Part shown: positions 8,362-16,879 of the stretch, one piece after another | Numbering within the stretch: position 1 is the first letter of the stretch | How the letters are laid out: the number at the start of each line of letters is the position of its first letter | Origin: Cellulomonas humilata | GTDB lineage: Bacteria; Actinomycetota; Actinomycetes; Actinomycetales; Cellulomonadaceae | Assembly (NCBI RefSeq): GCF_013359775.1 | Contig: NZ_JABMCI010000056.1 | Location: 118,003 to 182,002 of the forward strand | Length of the DNA: 64,000 nt | Direction: 5' to 3' | Translations under genes and position numbers: made by a program | Notes under the pieces: generated by a model | Seen by the model: only the letters and a program-made list of their open reading frames with translations | What the model was told of the DNA's origin: nothing | Databases searched by the model: none

Positions 8362-8805
8362 CTACCCGCTGCGGCGCTCTGACCGCTTCGTCAGCCGGAT
8401 CCACCAGTTCCGTGGCCCAGGTTCGCGGCTGACGCCGGCATGATCGCGTGCCAGGAAGTCCTCGACGTTCTCAACTACCACTGCCAGCGCACCGTCAACG
8501 TCCTGGAAGTGGGGGCTCCGATCTACGACCTGGTCGTCGCGCACATAGCCAACGTCAGCCCAGCCGCCAGTCCAGACGCAGACCTCGAGCTCGTCTACTT
8601 GACCTCGTCGCACTCGCAGGCCCACTGACTCCGGCACCTCGATGCTCGATCGGTCGGTGAGGATCGGCTGTGGCCAAGATGCGAGCTCGTCCCGCCAGGT
8701 CAGCGGTCCCACGTCGATGCCTGATCGGCTGCGCCACTCGCTGACGACCGGCCTCAATCTGCTAGCAAGGACGTCCAGGTCGACGAGGTGATCCACCTGC
8801 CACAT
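8362..8805 (-). CDS. Hypothetical protein
   Basis: A 147-aa acidic cytoplasmic protein with no family I recognise. The ATG at 8805 has GGGCAGG just upstream. It contains a beta-rich middle (LRVRRGQVDELEVCVWTGGW, DVGYVRD) ending in NWWIRLTKRSERRSG. It lies alone between the nuclease-like gene and a degraded relaxase fragment, within the integrated element. Small orphan proteins of this shape are common cargo; no function is claimed. Confidence 0.55.
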   Translation of the reverse strand: MWQVDHLVDLDVLASRLRPVVSEWRSRSGIDVGPLTWRDELASWPQPILTDRSSIEVPESVGLRVRRGQVDELEVCVWTGGWADVGYVRDDQVVDRSPHFQDVDGALAVVVENVEDFLARDHAGVSREPGPRNWWIRLTKRSERRSG

Positions 8806-8812
8806 CCTGCCC

Positions 8813-8895
8813 GATGACGGATACGCGTACCTGACCAGGACAGGTGGCCGCTGGCGACGCCGCCCTGTCTGGCAGGGACTCGCTCTCCGAGCACC
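8813..8895 (+). pseudogene. Relic of a second relaxase gene, 5' end
   Basis: DNA here matches the beginning of the intact relaxase gene (from 9179): it encodes DGYAYLTR where the intact gene encodes DGYTYLTR. After that, single-base losses throw the match between frames while nucleotide similarity continues through the region equivalent to the LSPADSLTAYY segment. It is a frameshifted remnant about 370 bp upstream of the intact copy. Confidence 0.6.
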
Positions 8896-8995
8896 AGCCC
8901 CGAGCGGCTGGGGGCCCTACTCATGCCGCGCGGTGGGGCCAGAGATCTTGACCGGATCCATTCCTGAGCCGAGATCGCGCGTCTTGCGGTCGCCC

Positions 8996-9040
8996 GCGCA
9001 CACCTGCTCCCGGGAGGGGCACGCAACGCGATGTGTGCGC
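8996..9040. repeat. Inverted repeat, candidate oriT region
   Basis: GCGCACAC at 8996-9003 is matched by GTGTGCGC at 9033-9040 across a 29-bp spacer, about 110 bp upstream of the relaxase start. Transfer origins of MobF elements usually lie just upstream of the relaxase and contain inverted repeats. No nick-site consensus is recognised, so this is only a candidate. Confidence 0.3.
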
Positions 9041-9145
9041 ACCACTCCAGCTCCTATCGCTAGGTGGACGTCGCGTCTTACGCACATCCCGGCGCACCTA
9101 TCACCAGGAGCAACCGCTGCTCGAGCCGCGTGAGGAGGTGGCGCC

Positions 9146-12037
9146 GTGGTGATGTCGATGCACAAGCTGACGGTCGGCGATGGATACACCTACCTGACCA
9201 GGCACGTTGCCGCCGGTGATGCCGGCCTGTCGCCGGCCGACTCGCTCACGGCCTACTACGAGCAGACCGGCAACCCCGCGGGTCGCTGGCTCGGACGCGG
9301 GCTCGAGTCGCTTGGAGCCGGCGACTTTGAACCCAGGAGCGTCGTCGCCGAGCTGGCGATGACGCACCTCTTCCGCGACGGCTGCGACCCTGTGACGGGC
9401 GCACCGGTAGGAAGGCCGTACCGGGCGACTGCGCCAGGCGAGGGCCGGCACGCGGTGGCCGGCTACGACCTGACCTTCACCGCGCCCAAGTCGGTCTCGG
9501 TGGTCTGGGGGCTGGCCGACGATTCGACGCGCGCGACGCTCTACGACGCCCACCGAGCCGCGCTGGCTTCTGCGTTGGAGTTCGTCGAGCACTCCGTCAT
9601 CCGGACGAGGGTCGGCGCAGCCGGCTGCCGGCAGGTCAAGACGCGCGGCATGATCGCGGCCGCGTTCGACCACTGGGACTCCCGCGCCGGTGACCCGAAC
9701 CTCCACACGCACGTCGTGATCGCCAACAAGGTCCAAGGCCCAGACGGCGTGTGGCGGTCGCTGGACGGCCGGACCCTGCACGCCGCGACAGTGACGGTCT
9801 CCGAGCTGTATGACGCCTTGCTCGCCGACGAGGTCACCCGGCGACTCGGCACCACCTGGTCTCCACGCGACCGCGGCGAGCGCCGCAACCCGGCCTTCGA
9901 GCTCGACGGTGTCGGCGAGGACCTGCTGGCCGACTTCTCCACCCGTTCCGAGCAGATCCACTGCGCGCAGCAGCGCTGGACCGAGGAGTTCGCCGAGCGA
10001 CGCGGACGAGCGCCGTCTCGCACGGAGACGACCCGGGCTCGCCAGCACCTGACCCGCGAGACCCGACCGCCGAAGGTCGTCCGAGCGCTGTGCGACCTGC
10101 TCGCGGACTGGGCCAACCGAGCCCGCGCGCTGACCGGGCTCGAGCCGGCCGACCTGGCAGCACGTGCCTTAACCGGAGGTTATGGCCGCCCGCTGCATGC
10201 AACCGACGTGGGCCAGGAGGTCCGCGCCGCGATCGTGGCGCAGGTCCTCGAGGACGTCTCGACCCGTCGCTCGGTCTGGTCGACGTGGAACCTCGGCGCG
10301 GCCGCCCTGCGCTCCTCTCTCGCGCTGCGCATGGCCTCCGCGGAGGACCGGCTCGCACTGACCAACGGCCTCGTCGCTGCGGCCGGCGACGCCTGCGTGC
10401 GCCTCGACGACAACCCCGAGCAGACGCACCGCCGGGTCGGGGAAGAGACGTTCACCTCTCTTGAGCTCCTCCAGGCCGAGCGCACTCTCCTGGACGCCGC
10501 CGAGACCGACATCCCGCTGGGGATCCACCCGCTCGCCGAGCGCATCGCGGACCGCCACCTGGCCGAGCTGTCCGACGACCAACGCGACGCCGCCAAGGCC
10601 GTGCTGCTCTCGACACGATCGTTGGACGTGCTCGTCGGACCGGCCGGGTCCGGCAAGACGACCACCCTGTCCGCCCTCGCCGACGGGTGGCGGCGGATGC
10701 GCGGCGACGTCGTAGGACTGGCACCGTCCGCCAGCGCGGCCGCGACCCTGTCCGAGGCCCTGGGTGCGCGCTGCGAGACCGCCGCCAAGTGGATCTACGA
10801 GTCCATCGGCGACGCCGCCGCCCGACGAGCCCTCGCCTACCAGCAGGCGAGGGCCGCCCTGGGCGACCCCGACGCGACCTACTGGGACCGCAACGACGCG
10901 AACCAGCGGCGAGGTGCCCTCGTCGCGACCCAAGACCAGTGGCGGTTCCGCCGAGGGGACCTGGTTGTCGTCGACGAAGCCTCCATGGCCGATACCCGTA
11001 CCCTGGCCGCCCTCGTCGACCAGGCCGCCGCGGCGGACGCGAAGGTGCTGCTGGTCGGGGACCACCTGCAACGTGGCGCGGTCGACGCCGGCGGGGCGTT
11101 CGGGATGCTCGCCCGCCGCGGACCCACCGCCGAGCTGCGCACCCTTTGGCGTTTCAGCCACCCGTGGGAAGCGCGCGCCACCCTCGACCTCCGCCACGGT
11201 GACGCTGCCGCCCTGGACGCCTACATCCAGCACGGCCGGGTCAGCCACGGCACGCACGACGACATGCTCGACGACGCGCTCTCTGCGGCAACCGATGCCG
11301 AAGCGCAGGGCCGGACCGTCCTGCTCGCGGCCGCCGACCGGCGCACCGTCAACGAGCTCAACGCCCGCGCCCGCGCCGAACGCATCCGCACCGGCACTGT
11401 TCGCACCACTGGCATCACCCTGAGCGACGGACTGACCGGCGGCGTCGGCGACCGCATCGTGACCCGCCGCAACAACAGGCGCCTGCGCACCAACGACGGG
11501 TTCGTCCGCAACGGCGTCCTCTGGCAGATCACCGACGTCCTGCCGGGCGGCGGCCTGCGCGTCCGGCCGGTCGGAGATCCGGCTAGCGGCACTCTGCGAC
11601 TGCCGGCGGCCTACGTCGCCGAGTCGGTCGAGCTCGGCTACGCCACCACTACCGCCCGCAGCCAAGGCATGACCGTCGGCGAGACCCACACCGTCATCAC
11701 TGCCGGAATGGGCCGCGAAGACCTCTACGTCGCCGTCAGCCGCGGCCGCCACCTCAACCGGCTCTACGTCGCCACCGACCGCCCCGACCCCGACTGCCTC
11801 CCGTCGGGCGAGGCCGCGACCGCCCGCGAGGTCCTCGACCGGATCCTCGCCACGACGCATGCCGAGGCCTCCGCCACCGAGACCTGGGCCACCCACCACC
11901 CCGACGCGCCACAGCCGCCGCTCCCGGCGACCCGCCCACAGCCCGTCATCCCGCCGCTGCGTCCACAGATGACGCCGCGCCCCTTGACGCCCTCGCCCAG
12001 CCCGGTCCTCGATGGATCGGTACTGGAGCGGTGGTGA
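9146..12037 (+). CDS. MobF-type conjugative relaxase (TraA/TrwC family)
   Basis: Nicks one strand at oriT and unwinds DNA during conjugative mobilization. 963 aa. The N-terminal relaxase domain has the Tyr pair Y14/Y16 (GDGYTYLTR) and the three-histidine metal site H176, H187, H189 (FDHWDSRAGDPNLHTH). A helicase domain follows with Walker A GPAGSGKTTT near residue 500 and Walker B VVVDEASMAD near 607, and a late ATTTARSQGMTVGETHTVI segment. The protein is at the short end for this family. The start is a GTG after GAGGAGG; ATGs 2 and 4 codons in are possible. It is followed after 30 bp by the excisionase-like gene, so relaxase, Xis and Int form one transcription unit. Confidence 0.92.
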   Translation: MVMSMHKLTVGDGYTYLTRHVAAGDAGLSPADSLTAYYEQTGNPAGRWLGRGLESLGAGDFEPRSVVAELAMTHLFRDGCDPVTGAPVGRPYRATAPGEGRHAVAGYDLTFTAPKSVSVVWGLADDSTRATLYDAHRAALASALEFVEHSVIRTRVGAAGCRQVKTRGMIAAAFDHWDSRAGDPNLHTHVVIANKVQGPDGVWRSLDGRTLHAATVTVSELYDALLADEVTRRLGTTWSPRDRGERRNPAFELDGVGEDLLADFSTRSEQIHCAQQRWTEEFAERRGRAPSRTETTRARQHLTRETRPPKVVRALCDLLADWANRARALTGLEPADLAARALTGGYGRPLHATDVGQEVRAAIVAQVLEDVSTRRSVWSTWNLGAAALRSSLALRMASAEDRLALTNGLVAAAGDACVRLDDNPEQTHRRVGEETFTSLELLQAERTLLDAAETDIPLGIHPLAERIADRHLAELSDDQRDAAKAVLLSTRSLDVLVGPAGSGKTTTLSALADGWRRMRGDVVGLAPSASAAATLSEALGARCETAAKWIYESIGDAAARRALAYQQARAALGDPDATYWDRNDANQRRGALVATQDQWRFRRGDLVVVDEASMADTRTLAALVDQAAAADAKVLLVGDHLQRGAVDAGGAFGMLARRGPTAELRTLWRFSHPWEARATLDLRHGDAAALDAYIQHGRVSHGTHDDMLDDALSAATDAEAQGRTVLLAAADRRTVNELNARARAERIRTGTVRTTGITLSDGLTGGVGDRIVTRRNNRRLRTNDGFVRNGVLWQITDVLPGGGLRVRPVGDPASGTLRLPAAYVAESVELGYATTTARSQGMTVGETHTVITAGMGREDLYVAVSRGRHLNRLYVATDRPDPDCLPSGEAATAREVLDRILATTHAEASATETWATHHPDAPQPPLPATRPQPVIPPLRPQMTPRPLTPSPSPVLDGSVLERW

Positions 12038-12066
12038 GCACCCCAACCCACCGAAGGAGAACGACC

Positions 12067-12270
12067 ATGTCGACGACCACGCAGACCGCCGTCACCGCTG
12101 CTCGGCAGTACTACCGCGTCAAGGACGCGGCAGCCGTCCTCGGGGTGCCGGTGCGGACGCTCTACCACCTCGCCGAGACCGAGCAGATCCCCTGCCGCCG
12201 GCTCGGGACCGTCATCCTCATCCCGGCCTCGTGGGTCGATCGGGAGCCCGCGCAGCCGCGCCGTCGCTGA
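12067..12270 (+). CDS. Excisionase-like helix-turn-helix protein
   Basis: A 67-aa DNA-binding protein of the excisionase / MerR-like winged-helix type. The core YYRVKDAAAVLGVPVRTLYHLAE is the helix-turn-helix, followed by the basic wing RRLGTVILIPASWVDR. Such proteins bind near att sites and direct the integrase toward excision. ATG 12067 is chosen because AAGGAGA lies just upstream; a longer form from 12031 would overlap the relaxase. Its stop overlaps the integrase start (TGATG), indicating coupling. Confidence 0.82.
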   Translation: MSTTTQTAVTAARQYYRVKDAAAVLGVPVRTLYHLAETEQIPCRRLGTVILIPASWVDREPAQPRRR

Positions 12271-13385
12271 TGTCCGTCACTCGGCGAACACTGCCCTTGG
12301 GCACGGTGACCTGGCGCGCGAAGGTCTTCTTCGAGCACCGGGTCATCGCCGAGAAGTCGTTCCAACGGAAGACCGACGCCAAGCGCTGGGAGGCCGACCA
12401 GCTGGTCAAGCTCCAGAGCGGCACCTGGATCGACCCGACGCGCGGTCGGGTGTCGTTCGGGACGCTCGCCGAGGAGTGGCAGGGCTCGCGGCAGCACCTC
12501 GCGGTCCGCAGCCAGGAGACGACGCAGTTCCTGCTCGACTCCTACGTCATCCCTCTGCTCGGTCGCTTGCCGATCGCCGTGATCTCCGCGACGGACGTCG
12601 AGCGCGTCCTCACGTCAATGACGGTCCGCGGGCTGGCGACGGCCACCCGTCGACGCGTCCTGTCCGTCATCCGACTCGTCCTCGACTACGCCGTCCGCGA
12701 CCGGCGGATCTCGGTCAACGTCGCCCGCTCGATCCCGCTCCCCAAGGGCACGACGAAGCGCGAGCCGCACTGGCTACGCGCGGAGCAACTCGGCAAGCTC
12801 GCGGACGCCATGCCGCCGAACTGCCGGCCAGTCGTGCTCTTCCTCGGCTTGGCCGGCTGCAGGTTCTCGGAGATGTGCGCGCTGCGGGTCGACGACGTCG
12901 TCCAGACACCGCACGGCCTCGGGGTCCGGATCCACCGCGCAGCCCCGCAGTCGAAGCGGACCAGTGGAGCGGTCTTCGGCCCGACGAAGACACACCAAAC
13001 CCGCACCGTGCCGGTCCCGCCGACACTCGAGACCTACGTCCGGGACCGGATCGACAGCGCGCCGTCCGGCTCGTACCTGTTTCCCAGCCCGACGGGAGCG
13101 ATCTGGACCAACACCAACTTCCGAGTCCGCTCCCGCTGGACCGAGACCACACAGTCGGTCGGCCTGGCCGGCACGACGATCCACGACCTCCGCCACACCG
13201 CCGCCTCGCTCCTCATCGCCGCCGGCGCCGACGTGAAGGCGGTCCAGATGATCCTCGGCCACGCCACCGCGACGATGACGATGGACCTGTACGGCCACCT
13301 GTTCTCCGAGGCACCGTGGGTGGCGATGGAGCGGATGCCGATGTTCCCGGAGTCCCCACCTCCACCTGTACCCGGCGTCGACTAG
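12270..13385 (+). CDS. Tyrosine recombinase (integrase)
   Basis: Site-specific integrase of the phage-integrase/XerD fold, 371 aa. The N-terminal arm-binding domain is about residues 1-60, the SAM-like core-binding domain about 62-150, and the catalytic domain about 165-360. Catalytic residues are visible: R198 (GCRFSEMCALR), H305 and R308 (HDLRH), H331 (LGHATATM) and the nucleophile Y341 (MDLYGHL). It starts at the ATG overlapping the xis stop. It most likely recombines the 18-bp core in tRNA-Arg(CCT), although it sits about 2 kb from that site because later cargo separates them. Confidence 0.93.
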   Translation: MSVTRRTLPLGTVTWRAKVFFEHRVIAEKSFQRKTDAKRWEADQLVKLQSGTWIDPTRGRVSFGTLAEEWQGSRQHLAVRSQETTQFLLDSYVIPLLGRLPIAVISATDVERVLTSMTVRGLATATRRRVLSVIRLVLDYAVRDRRISVNVARSIPLPKGTTKREPHWLRAEQLGKLADAMPPNCRPVVLFLGLAGCRFSEMCALRVDDVVQTPHGLGVRIHRAAPQSKRTSGAVFGPTKTHQTRTVPVPPTLETYVRDRIDSAPSGSYLFPSPTGAIWTNTNFRVRSRWTETTQSVGLAGTTIHDLRHTAASLLIAAGADVKAVQMILGHATATMTMDLYGHLFSEAPWVAMERMPMFPESPPPPVPGVD

Positions 13386-13398
13386 CAAGCGGTCGAGG

Positions 13399-13443
13399 CT
13401 CCTTCGCGCTGCCCTCGCGCCATGGTTGGTGTTCGCGAAGGAG
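13399..13443 (+). terminator. Hairpin after integrase gene
   Basis: A perfect 10-bp inverted repeat, CTCCTTCGCG with CGCGAAGGAG, separated by 25 bp and located 14 bp beyond the integrase stop. The loop is long and there is no T tract, so termination is only probable. Confidence 0.4.
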
Positions 13444-13526
13444 CGGCGCTCGAATGCTGATGGCCACTCGACGCTGTGACGCGATCCGGCCCTGCGCCGT
13501 GGGTTCCGACCGATACGGTCTGCAGC

Positions 13527-14435
13527 GTGTGGAACCTTCGCCGTCGACGTCCTTCCGTTGCTGCACCTGAGTCCGATCGCGACATCGTGACGCGGATCGC
13601 TGCTGAGCACCTGGCACCCGACGTCGCTCAGCGGTGGCTCGCGCTCGCCCGGCCGGCGATCCGACTGGTCCCAGCGCGCTCGAGCGAGGCACCGGTCGCG
13701 CTCCTTGGTGGCACCCCGAACCTCCCGGCGAGCCACCAGTGGCCCTCGTGGGAGGGCGTCGGCCCGCTGACCTTCATCGGCGAGCTCGACCTTGCCGTCG
13801 TCGCTCAGTTCCCCCTCGACATCACGCTCCCGGCGGACGGCCGGCTGCTGTTCTTCTACTTCGACGGCAGCTACAACAACTTCGCCGAGACAGTCGGGTA
13901 CTTCGAGCCCGCGTCCCTTGTAGGCGCTCGCATGATCCACGTGCCGGCCGGCACGCCATCGCATCCCCGCCAGGCTCCCGAGGAGCTACAGGTTCTGCCG
14001 CAGATCCCATTCGCTGGCCAGGAGGTGGTGACGTTCCCCAACTTCGAGCACCCCGACTTGCGGGCAGCGTTCGAGGCGACTGACGTGGACTACAAGGAAT
14101 GGATCGAACACCCTGTGTGCGCAGACGCGTTCACCGAAGAGATCTCGGGACGCCACCATGGGGTCCAGCATCAGATTGGCGGCTACGCGAACAACATCCA
14201 GGCGCCCGTCGAGATGGAGGCCGCATGGGGTGTCCTCGGGGGCGACGTCAAGGCCATCGACCCCGCGGAGGCTGCAGTCGAAGCTGCTCGGTGGCGGCCG
14301 TTGTTCCAGGTCGACAGCGACGACGACCTTGATGTCATGTGGGGTGACGCAGGGATCTTGTACTGGCTCGCTCGGCCCGAGGACCTGAACGCGGGCGACC
14401 TGACACAGGCAACCTTCACCTGGCAGTGCGGCTGA
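13527..14435 (+). CDS. DUF1963 (YwqG-like) family protein
   Basis: A 302-aa protein with the DUF1963 pattern: LLGGTPNLPASHQWPSW near residue 60, LTFIGELDL, LLFFYFDGSY, then HQIGGYANNIQ near 215 and a final LFQVDSDDDLDVMWGDAGILYWLA. The biochemical role of the family is not established. GTG 13527 is chosen because upstream codons of the longer frame look non-coding. It lies between the integrase and a duplicated fragment of the integrase 3' end, so it appears to have been captured as element cargo. Confidence 0.75.
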   Translation: MWNLRRRRPSVAAPESDRDIVTRIAAEHLAPDVAQRWLALARPAIRLVPARSSEAPVALLGGTPNLPASHQWPSWEGVGPLTFIGELDLAVVAQFPLDITLPADGRLLFFYFDGSYNNFAETVGYFEPASLVGARMIHVPAGTPSHPRQAPEELQVLPQIPFAGQEVVTFPNFEHPDLRAAFEATDVDYKEWIEHPVCADAFTEEISGRHHGVQHQIGGYANNIQAPVEMEAAWGVLGGDVKAIDPAEAAVEAARWRPLFQVDSDDDLDVMWGDAGILYWLARPEDLNAGDLTQATFTWQCG

Positions 14436-14479
14436 GTCGTCGGCCGGCTGATGCGTAGCGCCGGAGCCAGCCCGTGCAC

Positions 14480-14655
14480 CACAACCGCCGACTCGCTGCT
14501 CATCGCGGCCGACGCCGACGTGAAGGTGGTCCAGATGATCCTCGGACACGCGACCGCAACGATGACGATGGACCTGTATGGGCATCTGTTCTCCGAGGCG
14601 CCGTGGGTGGCGATGGAGCGGATGCCGATGTTCCCCGAGCCGCCGCCGGTCGACG
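14480..14655 (+). pseudogene. Relic of a second integrase gene, 3' end
   Basis: About 170 bp closely match the 3' end of the intact integrase (13195-13370), encoding VKVVQMILGHATATMTM and the Tyr-containing DLYGHLFSEAPWVAMERM. It includes the catalytic His and Tyr but nothing upstream. It forms a direct repeat with the intact gene flanking the DUF1963 gene, evidence of a former tandem element or a duplication. Confidence 0.75.
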
Positions 14656-14756
14656 GTGAGTCGGGTCCGGGCACTCCTCGACGTGAGGCCCCAATCATCG
14701 GTGCCCATGAACTCAGCGCCAGATGGTGGGGCACGACGCGCTCGAAGCTGCGGCGA

Positions 14757-15125
14757 CTACGTGCGGTCGCCGGTCCGGAGCACGTCGAGCGCTTCGCCCG
14801 CGCTCGTGCGAACTAGCGGCCAACTGGTGTCGCCGAACCACAGGCTATCCACGTCGTCGGGTTGCCGACGACGTGCGACGGCGAGCACTGCCTCGACCAC
14901 GCGACTTACGGCCGCCGCCTCACGCTCGTCGCACAGAGTCCCGCCGATCGATTCGCTCGGGTCCGTGGTATCCCACCAGGTGTCATCAATCAGCCAGTGG
15001 ATCGCGTTCCTGACATCTGGCCAGCGCGGATCGACGTCAGTGCCAGACAGGTGGGGAGGCTCCCCTGCCAGGCATTCCAAAGCCGCGAGCACGTCCTCAC
15101 GCCGGTCAGGAAACTCCAGCTTCAT
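14757..15125 (-). CDS. Small hypothetical protein, possibly SCO4402-like
   Basis: A 122-aa acidic protein starting MKLEFPDRREDVLAALE. The middle reads NAIHWLIDDTWWDTTDP followed by SIGGTLCDEREAAAV, and the C-terminus WPLVRTSAGEALDVLR. This resembles the actinobacterial SCO4402 family of unknown function, but I am not certain. ATG 15125 is preferred; the frame is open further upstream to 15317 but those codons run into the attachment region. It is the rightmost gene of the element. Confidence 0.55.
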   Translation of the reverse strand: MKLEFPDRREDVLAALECLAGEPPHLSGTDVDPRWPDVRNAIHWLIDDTWWDTTDPSESIGGTLCDEREAAAVSRVVEAVLAVARRRQPDDVDSLWFGDTSWPLVRTSAGEALDVLRTGDRT

Positions 15126-15228
15126 GAAGACGCCCCACGGATCCCGTTCTCGCGTCCACGCATGGGCGAAGGCTAGCGGCGCTGCGCAGCCGCTCCGTCG
15201 ACCGAATCGGCGCGGGACGGGACCATGC

Positions 15229-15251
15229 TGCTGACCACATGCTGACCACGA
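15229..15251 (+). repeat. Arm-type repeat, right copy
   Basis: Second copy of the 23-bp repeat at 566-588 (22/23 identical), lying 94 bp inside the right att core and in the same orientation. On a circularised element both copies would flank the att core, as arm sites do. Confidence 0.55.
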
Positions 15252-15321
15252 ACCGGACATTGCGGTCGCGGCCACCACATCAGTCGCACCCAAGATCGCG
15301 CTGACCTGCAACAACACACTG

Positions 15322-15394
15322 TGCGCCTGGGCAGATTCGAACTGCCGACACCCGCTTTAGGAGAGCGGTGCTCTATCCCCTGAGCTACAGGCGC
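15322..15394 (-). tRNA. tRNA-Arg (anticodon CCT)
   Basis: A complete 73-nt cloverleaf. Acceptor GCGCCTG pairs with CAGGCGC, the D arm contains AGCTCAGGGGATAGAGC, the anticodon loop is CTCCTAA and the T arm is GGCAGTTCGAATCTGCC. CCA is not encoded. The anticodon arm contains the 18-bp att core; if the element is integrated here, the 3' half of this tRNA comes from the element. Confidence 0.95.
15346..15363. repeat. attR core within tRNA-Arg
   Basis: CGACACCCGCTTTAGGAG, identical to 466-483, covers the anticodon loop and 3' side of the anticodon stem of tRNA-Arg(CCT). Confidence 0.75.
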
Positions 15395-15420
15395 GCGATC
15401 CACGGGGAACGCCGCAGAGC

Positions 15421-16746
15421 CTACCGAACGCGCGGGCGAACGACCGAAGGCCGGCGCCACCGGAGCACGTCGCGGACGGGCCGCAGCTGCACCCCTTCGG
15501 CGGCGAGCTCGGTGCGGGTGCGGCGCCGGTGGTGCAGGACGCCCGCGAGGCCGACGAGCCACGGCAGGAGCAGCACCGCGAACGCGACTCGGTAGGCATC
15601 GAGCGTGTAGATAGAGGCGCCGGGGGGCGAGACCAGCTGGAGCACCAGCCCGACGGCGAGCACGCCGAGGATCGTCGAGGTGAACCCGCCCATGTTGACG
15701 AACCCCGTCGCGGCGCCGAGGCGTTCCTGGGGCGTGGAGGTCCGCGCGAAGTCCACGCCGACCAGCGAGATCGGAGCGCCGGCGCCGAGGACGACGACGA
15801 ACACCAGCAGCTGCCACAGCGGTCGCGGGGTGTCGAACGCCAGCAGGACGGACCAGGCCACGAACGTGGCGCCGGCGGTCGCGAGCACCGCCCAGGTGCG
15901 GCGCAGCGGGTGTCGGGCGGTGAACTGCCCGGCCAGCGGTCCGGTCACCATGGCGGACAGGGTGAGGACGATGAGCAGGAGGCTGGCTTCGCCGGGCGTG
16001 CGGTTCTGGGCGGTGACGAAGAACGGCACGCCCCACAGCAACGCCACCACATTGGCGGAGAACGGGCACAGGAAGTGGCTCCAGAAGCCCAACCGGGTGC
16101 CGTGCGGGCGTGCGGCCGAGCGGACGGCGGACAGGAAGCGCTCGGGTACGTGCGAGGCGGACGACGGGGCGGAGCGGATGCCGACGAACGCGACGGAGGC
16201 TGCCACGACCCCGAGGCCCGCCAGCGTCGCGAACGCGACCGTCCAGCCCTGGGAGTGCAGCAGCCAGGCCACGGGGATCGCCGACGCCAGCTGACCCGCC
16301 TGACCGATCAGCCCCGTGGTTTGGACCATCACCGGGATGCGGCGTGGGGGGAACCACTCGGCGACCAGCCGGCACGCGCCGATGAAGATCGGGGCGTCGC
16401 CGGCACCGATGAGCACGCGGGCCACGAGCGCCCACCCGACCTGGTCGGAGAGCGCGAGCAGCAGCTGTCCCGCGGCCATCACCAGCGAGCCGACGACGAG
16501 CACGGACCGGGCGCCGAACCGGTCGAGCAGCTGCCCGGCGGGGAGCTGCATGCTCGCGTACGCGGTGAGCTGGACCACCGAGAAGAGCGCCAGCATGGTT
16601 GCGGACAGGCCGAACCGGTCGATGGCGTCGACGCCCGCCACCCCGAGGGCCGTCCGGTGCACGACGGCCGCGAAGTACACGACGACCGCGGCGGTGAACA
16701 CGAGGCCGGCGGTCCGTGGAGCCCCTGCCGATCGCGTCGTTCGCAC
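15421..16746 (-). CDS. MFS transporter
   Basis: A 441-aa integral membrane protein with about 12 hydrophobic segments, of the major facilitator superfamily. The loop between segments 2 and 3 reads QLPAGQLLDRFGARSVLVVG, the family's signature, and a related motif (LAGQFTARHPLRR) follows the central loop, as expected for the two-half fold. Substrate cannot be told from sequence. GTG 16746 is chosen; upstream codons to 17025 belong to the divergent gene's antisense. It stands alone just outside the integrated element, divergent from the membrane protein at 16880. Confidence 0.85.
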   Translation of the reverse strand: MRTTRSAGAPRTAGLVFTAAVVVYFAAVVHRTALGVAGVDAIDRFGLSATMLALFSVVQLTAYASMQLPAGQLLDRFGARSVLVVGSLVMAAGQLLLALSDQVGWALVARVLIGAGDAPIFIGACRLVAEWFPPRRIPVMVQTTGLIGQAGQLASAIPVAWLLHSQGWTVAFATLAGLGVVAASVAFVGIRSAPSSASHVPERFLSAVRSAARPHGTRLGFWSHFLCPFSANVVALLWGVPFFVTAQNRTPGEASLLLIVLTLSAMVTGPLAGQFTARHPLRRTWAVLATAGATFVAWSVLLAFDTPRPLWQLLVFVVVLGAGAPISLVGVDFARTSTPQERLGAATGFVNMGGFTSTILGVLAVGLVLQLVSPPGASIYTLDAYRVAFAVLLLPWLVGLAGVLHHRRRTRTELAAEGVQLRPVRDVLRWRRPSVVRPRVR

Positions 16747-16879
16747 CCGGCACCGTACCCCGCAGCCAGGACTGCCCAGAGGCGTCGGCCGCCGAGAATC
16801 ACCCCAAACACCCATAGACCCGCGCACACCGACCGCGGGACGATCGCCACAGGGACATGCCCAGCGGAGGGGGACCGCG

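Larger units (their letters stand above)
466..15363. mobile_element. Integrated mobilizable element in tRNA-Arg(CCT)
   Basis: The region is bounded by the 18-bp core repeat and has a matching 23-bp arm repeat inside each end. It carries a MobF relaxase, an excisionase-like HTH protein and a tyrosine recombinase as its mobility set, but no replication initiator, type IV secretion gene or partition gene that I can recognise. It therefore looks mobilizable rather than self-transmissible. Cargo includes an 868-aa nuclease-like protein, DUF1963 and DUF4291 proteins and several unknowns. Relics of a second relaxase and integrase indicate more than one element was once here. The left boundary is less certain because the flank there is not tRNA-like. 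Confidence 0.7.

Noticed and set aside
14757..15317. 186-codon extension of the SCO4402-like gene
   Set aside because: The added N-terminus overlaps the att arm region and looks non-coding; ATG 15125 fits the conserved start.
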